22,296 bases of DNA from DATCVR01 sp036566745 (GTDB lineage: Bacteria > Actinomycetota > Actinomycetes > Jiangellales > Jiangellaceae): positions 1 through 22,296 of the forward strand of contig DATCVR010000225.1 of NCBI GenBank assembly GCA_036566745.1, read 5' to 3'. A program made the position numbers and the translations under genes. Numbering within the stretch: position 1 is the stretch's first letter; each line of letters starts with the position of its first letter. Below are positions 15,800 to 22,296 of this stretch, piece by piece. The notes below the pieces were generated by a model. The model saw only the letters and a program-made list of their open reading frames with translations. It did not search any database and was not told the DNA's origin.

Positions 15800-16789
15800 A
15801 TGCGACCTCCGACCATCACCGACGTCCTGCACGCCCGGCGCGTCCTCGCCGCCCACCTGCCGCCCACGCCGCTGTCGTCGCACCCGGCACTCGACGCGGC
15901 CGCAGGGGTGAAACTGCTGGTCAAGCACGAGAACACGCTGCCGACCGGAGCGTTCAAGGTGCGCGGCGGCCTGAGTCTGCTGGCCGGTCTAGGACGCGAG
16001 GACCAGGCCCGCGGCGTGCTCGGCTACTCCACGGGCAACCACGCGCAGTCGCTCGCGTACGCCTCCGCGGCCCACGGCGTGGCGTGCACGATCGTCATGC
16101 CGGAGCATCCCAACCCGGCCAAGGCCAGGGCGGTCCGCGACCTCGGTGCCCACCTGGTCGAGTACGGCGCGAACTTCGACGAGGCCCGCGCCCACGCCGA
16201 ACGGCTGGCGACCGAGCACGGGATGCGGCTGATCAGCGCGGCGAACGAGCCGGCCATCCTGGCCGGCGTGGGCACCGCGGCCTTCGAGGTGTTCGAGCGA
16301 TCGCCGTCGGTCGACGTGCTGGTCGTGCCGGTGGGCAGCGGGAGCGGAGCAGCGGCGGCGTGCATCGTCGCGGCGGCCATGGCCCCGGGCTGCCAGATCG
16401 TCGCCGTGCAGTCGTCGGCCTCGCCCGCCGGGCACGACTCCTGGCGGGCCCGGGGCTGCGTCGACCGGCCGAACCGCACCCGCGTCGAGGGCCTGGCGAC
16501 CGGGTCCGGCTTCGAGCTCACCCAGCAGGTCATGCGCGAGCGGCTGCACGACTTCGTCCTGGTCGACGACGACCACATCGCGGAGGCCCAGCGGATGCTG
16601 CTGCACGAGGCCCACACCCTCGCCGAGGGGGCCGGCGCCGCCGCGCTCGCGGCCGTCCTCGCCGACCCGGACCGCTTCGCCGGACGGTCGGTGGCGATCA
16701 TGTGCACCGGCGGCAACGCCTCGGCGACCGAGGTCACAGCGCTGGCCGGGCCCGAGCCGGAGGCCGTCGGCAGCCGGGCGCGGGCCTGA
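15800..16789 (+). CDS. PLP-dependent threonine/serine dehydratase-like enzyme (fold type II)
   Basis: A 329-residue enzyme of the tryptophan synthase beta/threonine dehydratase fold. Lys53 in TGAFKVRGG is the predicted PLP lysine. STGNHAQSLAYA (77-88) binds the substrate carboxylate, and MCTGGNAS (301-308) matches the usual SGGN region that contacts the pyridine ring. The phosphate-binding loop reads PVGSGSGAAAA instead of the usual GGGGL, so substrate may differ from plain threonine (serine, hydroxyaspartate or another beta-hydroxy amino acid). There is no ACT domain, which argues against feedback-regulated biosynthetic IlvA and for a catabolic role. The ATG at 15800 matches the family N terminus; upstream extensions overlap the LysR gene. 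Probably LysR-controlled. Confidence 0.85.
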   Translation: MRPPTITDVLHARRVLAAHLPPTPLSSHPALDAAAGVKLLVKHENTLPTGAFKVRGGLSLLAGLGREDQARGVLGYSTGNHAQSLAYASAAHGVACTIVMPEHPNPAKARAVRDLGAHLVEYGANFDEARAHAERLATEHGMRLISAANEPAILAGVGTAAFEVFERSPSVDVLVVPVGSGSGAAAACIVAAAMAPGCQIVAVQSSASPAGHDSWRARGCVDRPNRTRVEGLATGSGFELTQQVMRERLHDFVLVDDDHIAEAQRMLLHEAHTLAEGAGAAALAAVLADPDRFAGRSVAIMCTGGNASATEVTALAGPEPEAVGSRARA

Positions 16790-16875
16790 TCCGTGGCCTG
16801 CTCCGGTCATGACCACCCCCACGACACACCGTGCACATCCACGCGGTAATGCGTCGTGTGAGGCTCCGATCGGGC

Positions 16876-16881
16876 TAGTGT
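16876..16881 (+). promoter_or_regulatory. Candidate -10 for sepF
   Basis: TAGTGT fits TAnnnT and would start a transcript of roughly 40 untranslated bases before the sepF ATG at 16931. No clear -35 is present. Some promoter is expected here, because the LysR/dehydratase pair separates sepF from ftsZ-pgeF. Confidence 0.3.
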
Positions 16882-16930
16882 CGTCGGCACAGGGGATTGA
16901 CCGTCCACCACTACGCGGAGGACTAGGGAT

Positions 16931-17452
16931 ATGGCCGGCGCGATGCGCAAGGTTGCGGTCTACCTCGGCCTCGTGGAGGACCGAGACCGCTACGACGACG
17001 AGTACACCGACGACTACGACGCCGACGCCTACACCGACGAGTACGACGAGGCCGGTGTCGGCGACCAGCCGGACCGATCGCCCGACCGTCGCGACCGTGA
17101 GCACACCGCCACGGTGGCCTCGCTGGCCGACCACCGTCCGGTCTCGGCGGTGCGGCGGGCCGGGCCGGTACGCGAGGCCCGCATCACCACGCTCCATCCG
17201 CGCACGTACAACGAGGCCCGCACGCTCGGCGAGCACTTCCGCGACGGCACTCCGGTCATCATGAACCTCTCGGAGATGGACGACGTCGACGCCAAGCGTC
17301 TCGTCGACTTCGCCGCGGGGCTCATCTTCGGCCTGCGGGGAAGCATCGACCGGGTCACGGCCAAGGTGTTCTTGCTCACGCCCGCCGACGTCCAGGTCAC
17401 GGCCGAGGACAAGGCCCGCATGGCCGGCGGCGGATTCTTCAACCAGAGCTGA
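16931..17452 (+). CDS. sepF: Cell division protein SepF
   Basis: Cytoplasmic membrane-associated protein that anchors FtsZ to the membrane, essential where FtsA is missing as here. The 173-residue protein begins with an amphipathic segment (MRKVAVYLGLVED). An acidic Tyr/Asp-rich linker (about 17-60) follows, then the SepF core domain (about 83-155) with PRTYNEARTLGEHFRDGTPVIMNLSEMDDVDAKRLVDFAAGLIFGLRGSIDRV and KVFLLTPADVQV. It ends in GGFFNQS. The ATG at 16931 has GGAG at 16917-16920; the ATG at 16943 is a less likely alternative. In many relatives yggS lies directly upstream; here the dehydratase gene does. Confidence 0.94.
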   Translation: MAGAMRKVAVYLGLVEDRDRYDDEYTDDYDADAYTDEYDEAGVGDQPDRSPDRRDREHTATVASLADHRPVSAVRRAGPVREARITTLHPRTYNEARTLGEHFRDGTPVIMNLSEMDDVDAKRLVDFAAGLIFGLRGSIDRVTAKVFLLTPADVQVTAEDKARMAGGGFFNQS

Positions 17453-17534
17453 TCTGTTCGATGGATCACACGTGCAGTTCGGGATCTCGCGCGCCGCGCC
17501 GGTCCCGTTGGCAGCACGGGGGCTTGCCGTCAGG

Positions 17535-17540
17535 TAGGTT
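17535..17540 (+). promoter_or_regulatory. Candidate -10 of a leaderless yggT promoter
   Basis: TAGGTT matches TAnnnT and ends 8 bases before the yggT GTG at 17549, the same spacing as TAGATT before murE. No clear Shine-Dalgarno lies at normal distance. A TTGGCA at 17508-17513 is 21 bases upstream, too far for an ordinary -35. Motif-and-spacing inference only. Confidence 0.35.
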
Positions 17541-17548
17541 CAGATGTC

Positions 17549-17836
17549 GTGTCGGTCGTGAGCCAGGTTCTGTCAACGGTGTTGTGGCTGTTCTTCATCG
17601 CGTTGCTGGCCAGGCTCGTGGTCGACTGGATTCAGGTCTTCGCTCGCGAGTGGCAGCCTCATGGGTTGCTGCTCGTGATGTTGGAGGCCGTGTACACGGT
17701 GACCGACCCACCGCTCAAAGCGATTCGGCGAGTGCTCCCGCCGTTGCGCATCGGGTCGATCGCCCTTGACCTGGCGTTCATCGTGCTGATCATCCTGGTC
17801 CAGATCGCTCTGTCGATTGTCGGATCGCTGGGATGA
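17549..17836 (+). CDS. YggT family membrane protein
   Basis: A 95-residue protein with two hydrophobic helices, about residues 7-30 and 66-93. They are separated by a loop containing YTVTDPPLKAIRRVLPPLRIG, the YggT family signature. Its molecular role is not established; linkage with sepF and divIVA across Gram-positives and plastids points to division or envelope placement. The GTG at 17549 is chosen; a GTG at 17558 would remove three residues. It lies 96 bases after sepF and 46 bases before divIVA. Confidence 0.88.
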   Translation: MSVVSQVLSTVLWLFFIALLARLVVDWIQVFAREWQPHGLLLVMLEAVYTVTDPPLKAIRRVLPPLRIGSIALDLAFIVLIILVQIALSIVGSLG

Positions 17837-17841
17837 CGCGG

Positions 17842-17847
17842 TACGGT
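17842..17847 (+). promoter_or_regulatory. Candidate -10 for divIVA
   Basis: TACGGT fits TAnnnT just after the yggT stop, with TTGTCG (17817-17822) 19 bases upstream as a possible -35. A GAGGTGA Shine-Dalgarno (17873-17879) then precedes the ATG at 17883. A separate strong promoter would suit an abundant scaffold protein, but the 19-base spacer is longer than usual. Confidence 0.35.
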
Positions 17848-17882
17848 GACAATCTGCCGCTGCTCACATCCGAGGTGACGCT

Positions 17883-18692
17883 ATGCCACTGACGCCCGAG
17901 GACGTCCAGAACAAGGAGTTCACGACCGTCCGCCTGCGCGAGGGTTACGAGATGCAGGAGGTCGACGAGTTCCTGGACGAGGTCGAGGCCGAGCTTGATC
18001 GCCTGCAGCGCGAGAACGACGAGCTGCGCGACAAGCTGAGCGCCGTGACCCGCGGGGGCGGTGTCGCTGCATCGGCCGAGCCCATCACGGCTGCCCGTCA
18101 GCCTGACGGCCCCAAGGCGCCGCCGTCGGCGGTGACTCCGCCACCCAGTGCCGCGCCGGCTCCCGTGACCAGCCAGCCCAGCGAGGCCGCTGCCAAGGTG
18201 CTCGCCCTGGCGCAGAAGACCGCGGACGAGCTCGTCGCTGACGCCAGGTCCGAGGCCGATCGCCTCATGACCGACGCCCGTACGCGCTCGGAGAAGATCG
18301 ACTCCGAGACCAAGGCCAAGGCCTCCAAGATCGAGACGGACGCTCGCCAGCGGGCCGACTCGATCGAGCAGGAGGTGTCCAAGCGGCGCACCCAGGTGTT
18401 CGGCAAGCTCGAGGCCGAGCGCGCCGACCTCGAGCGCGAGCTCGAGACGCTGCGTGCCTTCGAGCGCGAGTACCGCAGCCGGTTGAAGTCCTACCTCGAG
18501 AACGAGCTGCGCAAGCTCGACATGGGTGGGGTCAACGAGGAAGAGCAGCTGGAGGCCGTGCGCCGCGAGATCGAGGCGAACAGCTCCTCCAACGCACCGC
18601 AGGCGGCTCAGAGCCAGGGCGGCAACACCGCCACCCAGACCGGCGGTTCGCTGCGGTCCGTCGCGAGCCTTCTCGACGACGACCAGCGCTAG
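17883..18692 (+). CDS. divIVA: Polar growth/septum scaffold DivIVA (Wag31)
   Basis: Cytoplasmic coiled-coil protein that binds curved membrane and organises polar growth or septum placement in Actinomycetota. The 269-residue protein has the N-terminal membrane-binding domain (1-58) with MPLTPEDV, Phe13, GYEMQEVDEFLDEVEAELDRL and a first coiled coil. A Pro/Ala linker follows (about 60-105). A long charged coiled coil (about 105-225) is rich in Ala, Glu and Arg heptads and includes RTQVFGKLEAERADLERELETLRAFEREYR. The Asn/Gln/Ser-rich tail ends SLLDDDQR. The ATG at 17883 has a good Shine-Dalgarno. Last plus-strand gene, ended by a strong hairpin. Confidence 0.95.
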   Translation: MPLTPEDVQNKEFTTVRLREGYEMQEVDEFLDEVEAELDRLQRENDELRDKLSAVTRGGGVAASAEPITAARQPDGPKAPPSAVTPPPSAAPAPVTSQPSEAAAKVLALAQKTADELVADARSEADRLMTDARTRSEKIDSETKAKASKIETDARQRADSIEQEVSKRRTQVFGKLEAERADLERELETLRAFEREYRSRLKSYLENELRKLDMGGVNEEEQLEAVRREIEANSSSNAPQAAQSQGGNTATQTGGSLRSVASLLDDDQR

Positions 18693-18704
18693 ACGTCACA
18701 TCGG

Positions 18705-18744
18705 CGAAGGGCCCCGACCACCTCCACGGTGGCGGGGCCCTTCG
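18705..18744 (+). terminator. Strong hairpin terminator after divIVA
   Basis: A 17-base-pair stem (CGAAGGGCCCCG, CCACC / GGTGG, CGGGGCCCTTCG) with one bulged A at 18717 and loop TCCAC starts 12 bases after the divIVA stop. No long T-run follows, as is common in high-GC genomes. By symmetry it may also stop transcripts arriving from ileS. Confidence 0.85.
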
Positions 18745-18784
18745 TCATGTGCGGGGTCGTCCTACCGGACATCACCAGGCGTGT

Positions 18785-18822
18785 GGGTGCTCCACGAGGC
18801 TTGCAGGCCTGGTGGAGCACCC
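18785..18822 (-). terminator. Hairpin terminator after ileS
   Basis: The arms GGGTGCTCCAC (18785-18795) and GTGGAGCACCC (18812-18822) pair perfectly over 11 bases. The inner AGGC/GCCT pairs add four more beyond a G-G mismatch. It lies 26 bases past the ileS stop on the minus strand. With the divIVA hairpin it makes a double terminator between convergent genes. Confidence 0.8.
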
Positions 18823-18848
18823 GATTCCCCGCTGAACGTGATCATTCG

Positions 18849-21800
18849 TCAGGGCGCGACGCGGCGGATGCGGAAACTCAGGCCGAGGCCGGCGTCGCCG
18901 CGATCGGGTTCGCCGGGCAGCGCCTCCACGCCCTCGTGCACGGTGGTGGCCAGCACCTCGCCGGCGAGGGAGTCGGCGTGCTCGCGCAGCGCGGCGGCGA
19001 GGTCGCCGTCGGCGGACCACGCGAGCTCGATGCGATCCGCGACGTCGAAGTCCGCGGCCTTGCGGGCCTCCTGGACCAGCCGGATCACCTCGCGGACCAG
19101 CCCGGCGCGGACCAGCTCGTCGGTGAGGGTGAGGTCGAGGGCCACGGTCTCGCCCTCACGGGCCACCGCCCAGCCTTCACGCGGGGTCTCGGTGACCACG
19201 ACGTCGTCGGGTGCGAGCTCGATCTCGCCGATGCCGTCGACACTCACCACGGCACGTCCCTCGGACTTGAGCGCGCCGGCCAGCGCCGCGGCGTCGGCTC
19301 CGGCGACCGCGGCGGCGACCTTCGGGGTGTCCTTGGCGAACCGCTTGCCCAGCGACCGGAAGTTCGCCTTGGCGCTCACGTCGGACAGGTCCGCGCCGGC
19401 CTGACCGAGCGAGAGCACCTCGGCGACGTTCAGCTCGTCGGCGATCTCGGCCCGCAGCTCGTCGCGGAGCGTGTCCCAGCCGCGTGCGCCCACCAGGGCT
19501 CTGGCCAGCGGCTGGCGGGTGCGGACCTTCGACTCCGCCCGCGCGGCCCGGCCCAGCTCGACCAGGCGGCGGGTCAGCGTCACCTCGGCGGCCAGCGCGT
19601 CGTCGACCATCGCCGAGTCCGGCTCCGGCCAGGACGCCATGTGGACCGACGGCGGGGCATCGGGCACGGCGGGTGTCACGAGCGTGGTCCAGACCCGCTC
19701 GGTCAGGAACGGCACCATCGGCGCCATCAGCCGGGTCACGGTCTCGACGCACTCGTGCAGCGTGGCCAGGGCGGCCGGGTCGCCGTCCCAGAACCGCCGG
19801 CGCGAGCGCCGCACGTACCAGTTGGACAGGTCGTCCACGTAAGAGGACAGGCGCGCGCCCGCCTTCTGGGTGTCGAACACCTCCAGGGCGGCGTCGACGT
19901 CGCCGACCAGGCGGTGCAGCTCGGAGAGGACCCAGCGGTCGAGGACGGGCCGCTGCGCCACCGGCGGTACGTCGGAGTTGGGGGACCACCCGGCGGCCCG
20001 GCCGTACAGCGACAGGAAGGACGCGGTGTTCCAGTAGGTCAGGAGCACCTTGCGCACGACCTCGGACAGGGTGGCGTGCCCGACCCGCCGCGGCAGCCAT
20101 GGCGATCCGCTGGCCAGCATGAACCACCGCACGGCGTCGGCGCCGTGCTCGTCCATCAATGAGATCGGCTCGAGGATGTTGCCGAGGTGCTTGCTCATCC
20201 GCCGGCCGTCCTCGGCCAGGATCAGCCCGAGGCAGACGACGTTCTCGTAGGACGAGCGGTCGAAGACCAGCGTGCCGATCGCCATGAGCGTGTAGAACCA
20301 GCCGCGGGTCTGGTCCAGCGCCTCACAGATGTACTGGGCCGGGTACGCCTTCTCGAACGCCTCGACGCTGCCGGGCGCGTGCGGGTAGCCCCATTGCGCG
20401 AACGGCATCGCCCCGGAGTCGTACCAGACGTCGATGACGTAGGGCTCGCGCCGGAACACGCCGGGCGTGCCGGGCACGGTGAAGGTGACGTCGTCGACGT
20501 ACGGTCGGTGGGGGTCGAGCTCGGAGAGGTCCTGACCGGCCAGCTCCGACAACTCCGCCAGCGAGCCGACCACCCGCAGCTGCGCGGGGTCCTCGTCGTT
20601 GCGCCAGATCGGCAGGGGAGTGCCCCAGAACCGGCTGCGGGACAGCGCCCAGTCGACGTTGCCGCGCAGCCACTCGCCGTAGCGGCCCCACTTGATGGTC
20701 TCGGGGACCCAGTTGGTCTTCTCGTTCTCGCGGAGCAGGGCGTCGCCGACGGCCGTGGTGCGGATGTACCACGAGGGCTGGGCGTAGTACATCAACGGCG
20801 TGTGGCAGCGCCAGCAGTGCGGGTACTCGTGCTCGTAGGGCACATGGCGGAACAGCACGCCGCGGGTGTCGAGGTCGCGGACCAGGTCGGCGTCGGCATG
20901 CTTGAAGAACTGCCCGCCGACCAGCGGGACGTCGGGGCTGAACGTGCCGTCGGGCCGCACCGGGTTGACCACCGGCAGGCCGTACCCCTTGGCCACCCGC
21001 AGGTCGTCCGCGCCGAAGGCGGGCGCCTGGTGGACGAGGCCGGTGCCGTCCTCGGTGGTGACGTAGGTGTCGAGGACGACGTATGGCGTGAACTGTGCAT
21101 CCGCCGAATACTCGATGAGCTCGAACGGACGCTGATAGGTCCAGCGCTCGAGGTCGGCGCCGACGAAGCGCTCGGTCACGGTCCAGCCCTCGCCGAGCAC
21201 CTGTTCGAACAGCGGCTCGGCGAGCACGAGCGTCTCGTCGCCGTCACTGGCCGCGATGTAGGTGACCTCGGGGTGGACTGCCACCGCGGTGTTGGAGACC
21301 AGCGTCCACGGCGTGGTGGTCCACACCAGCAGCGACGCTCGCCCGGCCAGCGGCCCGGACGTGAGCGGGAACCGGACGAACACCGACGGGTCGAGCACGG
21401 TCTCGTAACCCTGGGCCAGCTCGTGGGAGGACAAGCCGGTGCCGCACCGCGGGCAGTACGGCGACACGCGGTTGTCCTCGACCAGCAGCCCGGAGTCGAA
21501 GATCTGCTTGAGCGACCACCACACGCTCTGGACGTAGGCTGGGTCCATCGTCCGGTAGGCCTGGGACATGTCGACCCAGTAGCCCATCCGCTCGGTCATC
21601 TCCTCGAAGGCGCCGACGTGACGCTCGACGGACTCGCGGCAGCGGGCGTTGAACTCGGCGACCCCGAAGGCCTCGATGTCGTTCTTGGTGGTGAAGCCGA
21701 GCTCCTTCTCCACCGCGATCTCGACCGGCAGGCCGTGGCAGTCCCACCCGGCCTTGCGCGGGACGTGGTAGCCCTTCATGGTGCGATAACGCGGGAAGAC

Positions 21801-22037
21801 GTCCTTGAAGACGCGCGCCTCGACGTGGTGAGTGCCGGGCATGCCGTTGGCGGTGGGCGGGCCCTCGTAGAAGGTCCACTGCTCGCCGCCCTCGCTGGCC
21901 TTGAGGGCTTGCGCGAAGATGTCGTTATCGCGCCAGAACGCCAGGATCTCGCGCTCGGCGGCCGGCAGGTCGATCTGGGCCGGCAGGGCGTCGTAGCTGC
22001 GCGTGGTGGCCGGGTCGGCCGGGCCCGAGGTGGACAT
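18849..22037 (-). CDS. ileS: Isoleucyl-tRNA synthetase, eukaryote-like type 2 (IleRS2) with GXHH motif
   Basis: Class I synthetase charging tRNA-Ile in the cytoplasm. The 1062-residue protein has a Rossmann catalytic domain and a CP1 editing domain (TTPWTLVSNTAVAVHPEVTY, TTEDGTGLVHQAPAFGADD). Cys clusters CPRC and PHCWRC are present, as are WALSRSRFWGTPLPIW and a long anticodon-binding C-terminal part. The class I HIGH position reads Gly68-Thr69-His70-His71, the first and third residues swapped against HXGH, and KMSKS reads RMSKH (613-617). These are features of IleRS2, a type linked to mupirocin resistance. The ATG at 22037 has GGAGG 10 bases upstream. The frame stays open to 22103, but that part is the T-box leader and is excluded. 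Convergent with divIVA. Confidence 0.95.
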   Translation of the reverse strand: MSTSGPADPATTRSYDALPAQIDLPAAEREILAFWRDNDIFAQALKASEGGEQWTFYEGPPTANGMPGTHHVEARVFKDVFPRYRTMKGYHVPRKAGWDCHGLPVEIAVEKELGFTTKNDIEAFGVAEFNARCRESVERHVGAFEEMTERMGYWVDMSQAYRTMDPAYVQSVWWSLKQIFDSGLLVEDNRVSPYCPRCGTGLSSHELAQGYETVLDPSVFVRFPLTSGPLAGRASLLVWTTTPWTLVSNTAVAVHPEVTYIAASDGDETLVLAEPLFEQVLGEGWTVTERFVGADLERWTYQRPFELIEYSADAQFTPYVVLDTYVTTEDGTGLVHQAPAFGADDLRVAKGYGLPVVNPVRPDGTFSPDVPLVGGQFFKHADADLVRDLDTRGVLFRHVPYEHEYPHCWRCHTPLMYYAQPSWYIRTTAVGDALLRENEKTNWVPETIKWGRYGEWLRGNVDWALSRSRFWGTPLPIWRNDEDPAQLRVVGSLAELSELAGQDLSELDPHRPYVDDVTFTVPGTPGVFRREPYVIDVWYDSGAMPFAQWGYPHAPGSVEAFEKAYPAQYICEALDQTRGWFYTLMAIGTLVFDRSSYENVVCLGLILAEDGRRMSKHLGNILEPISLMDEHGADAVRWFMLASGSPWLPRRVGHATLSEVVRKVLLTYWNTASFLSLYGRAAGWSPNSDVPPVAQRPVLDRWVLSELHRLVGDVDAALEVFDTQKAGARLSSYVDDLSNWYVRRSRRRFWDGDPAALATLHECVETVTRLMAPMVPFLTERVWTTLVTPAVPDAPPSVHMASWPEPDSAMVDDALAAEVTLTRRLVELGRAARAESKVRTRQPLARALVGARGWDTLRDELRAEIADELNVAEVLSLGQAGADLSDVSAKANFRSLGKRFAKDTPKVAAAVAGADAAALAGALKSEGRAVVSVDGIGEIELAPDDVVVTETPREGWAVAREGETVALDLTLTDELVRAGLVREVIRLVQEARKAADFDVADRIELAWSADGDLAAALREHADSLAGEVLATTVHEGVEALPGEPDRGDAGLGLSFRIRRVAP

Positions 22038-22276
22038 CGTCGCGGATCCTCCGTCGTCGTCAGGTTCGTCGACGAAGGGACGAGGCGAACCCCGCGGTAC
22101 CACCCTCCTTGGCCACGCGGCATCGCGCGACCCGCTTCATTGCCTGCGGCCGGGTCTACTGAGCGCCGTGGCGCTGTTCTTCCGGCGGCTCCGGGCTGAT
22201 CTTCGTCCGGGCTCGTGCCACCGGGCTCACACCGTCCCCGGCTCGCTCGTGGCCGTCAGCTCGGACTACTGGTCCC
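22038..22276 (-). promoter_or_regulatory. Translational T-box riboswitch controlling ileS
   Basis: Reading the minus strand, Stem I has AGUA (22270-22267) opposite GAAG-AUC-A, with isoleucine specifier AUC at 22200-22198. Stem pairs are GTCCG/CGGAC (22266-22262 with 22209-22205), GCCA/TGGC and CCGGG/CCCGG, with an asymmetric AG-rich bulge and a GGUGUGAG apical loop. A further stem is GACCCG/CGGGTC (22156-22151 with 22134-22129). The T-box AAGGAGGGTGGTACCGCGG is at 22110-22092; its UGGU would pair with the ACCA end of uncharged tRNA-Ile. CGCGG in the T-box can pair upstream CCGCG (22120-22116, antisequestrator). Alternatively it pairs with CCGCG beside the start (22045-22041) while CCUC (22085-22082) masks the SD. 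No terminator is present, so control is translational. The 5' end may lie past the window edge. Confidence 0.92.
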
Positions 22277-22296
22277 ATCGACGCCTGCTCGCAGCA

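Noticed and set aside
22038..22103. Extension of IleRS by 22 residues to a start at 22103
   Set aside because: Those codons cover the T-box sequestrator region; the ATG at 22037 has the proper Shine-Dalgarno and family-like N terminus.
20187..22199. 670-codon plus-strand open frame opposite ileS
   Set aside because: An antisense frame kept open by GC-rich codon bias, with no recognisable domains, lying over the ileS gene and the T-box.
22182..22224. Ultrashort Stem I (CCGGTGGC/GCCGCCGG enclosing the specifier in a terminal loop)
   Set aside because: The 8-base stem is possible, but the longer fold gives AGUA opposite GAAG-AUC-A plus several consecutive helices, matching the canonical specifier loop better.
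1..22296. CRISPR arrays, insertion sequences, tRNA or rRNA genes, phage genes
   Set aside because: None seen; no repeat-spacer pattern, transposase motifs or tRNA-like folds were recognised by eye.

Overview
The window is an almost complete division and cell wall (dcw) cluster from a high-GC Gram-positive bacterium (Actinomycetota). The evidence is the very high GC content, frequent GTG starts (9 of 18 genes), no ftsA, a SepF/YggT/DivIVA(Wag31) tail after ftsZ, and an ileS gene with a translational-type T-box leader. The genus cannot be fixed from this sequence; a Nocardioidaceae/Propionibacteriales-like lineage is only a guess.

Layout. (1) Positions 1-11863, all on the plus strand: ftsI (5' end outside the window), murE, murF, mraY, murD, ftsW, murG, murC, ftsQ. 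From murE to ftsQ every junction overlaps by 1 to 14 bases, so this is one translationally coupled operon. It takes UDP-MurNAc through addition of L-Ala (MurC), D-Glu (MurD), diaminopimelate (MurE) and D-Ala-D-Ala (MurF). It then makes lipid I (MraY) and lipid II (MurG), and polymerises and crosslinks at the septum (FtsW, FtsI) with the divisome scaffold FtsQ. (2) 11941-12453: a DinB/DUF664-type protein between ftsQ and ftsZ, then a 348-base gene-free stretch with an AT-rich control element just before ftsZ. (3) 12802-14747: ftsZ and the one-base-overlapping pgeF (yfiH). (4) 14803-16789: a divergent LysR regulator and PLP-dependent threonine dehydratase-like enzyme, where many relatives carry yggS. 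(5) 16931-18692: sepF, yggT, divIVA, ending in a strong terminator hairpin. (6) 18849-22037, minus strand: ileS, convergent with divIVA and preceded by a T-box riboswitch in which specifier, T-box motif and an SD-masking sequestrator can all be read.

Most of the window is a standard, well-understood cluster. The points most worth a second look are the GXHH signature of IleRS (known from mupirocin hyper-resistant IleRS2), the readable translational T-box, the LysR/dehydratase pair where yggS is usual, the DinB gene splitting ftsQ from ftsZ, the palindrome upstream of ftsZ, and two apparently leaderless TAnnnT-N8-GTG starts (murE, yggT).
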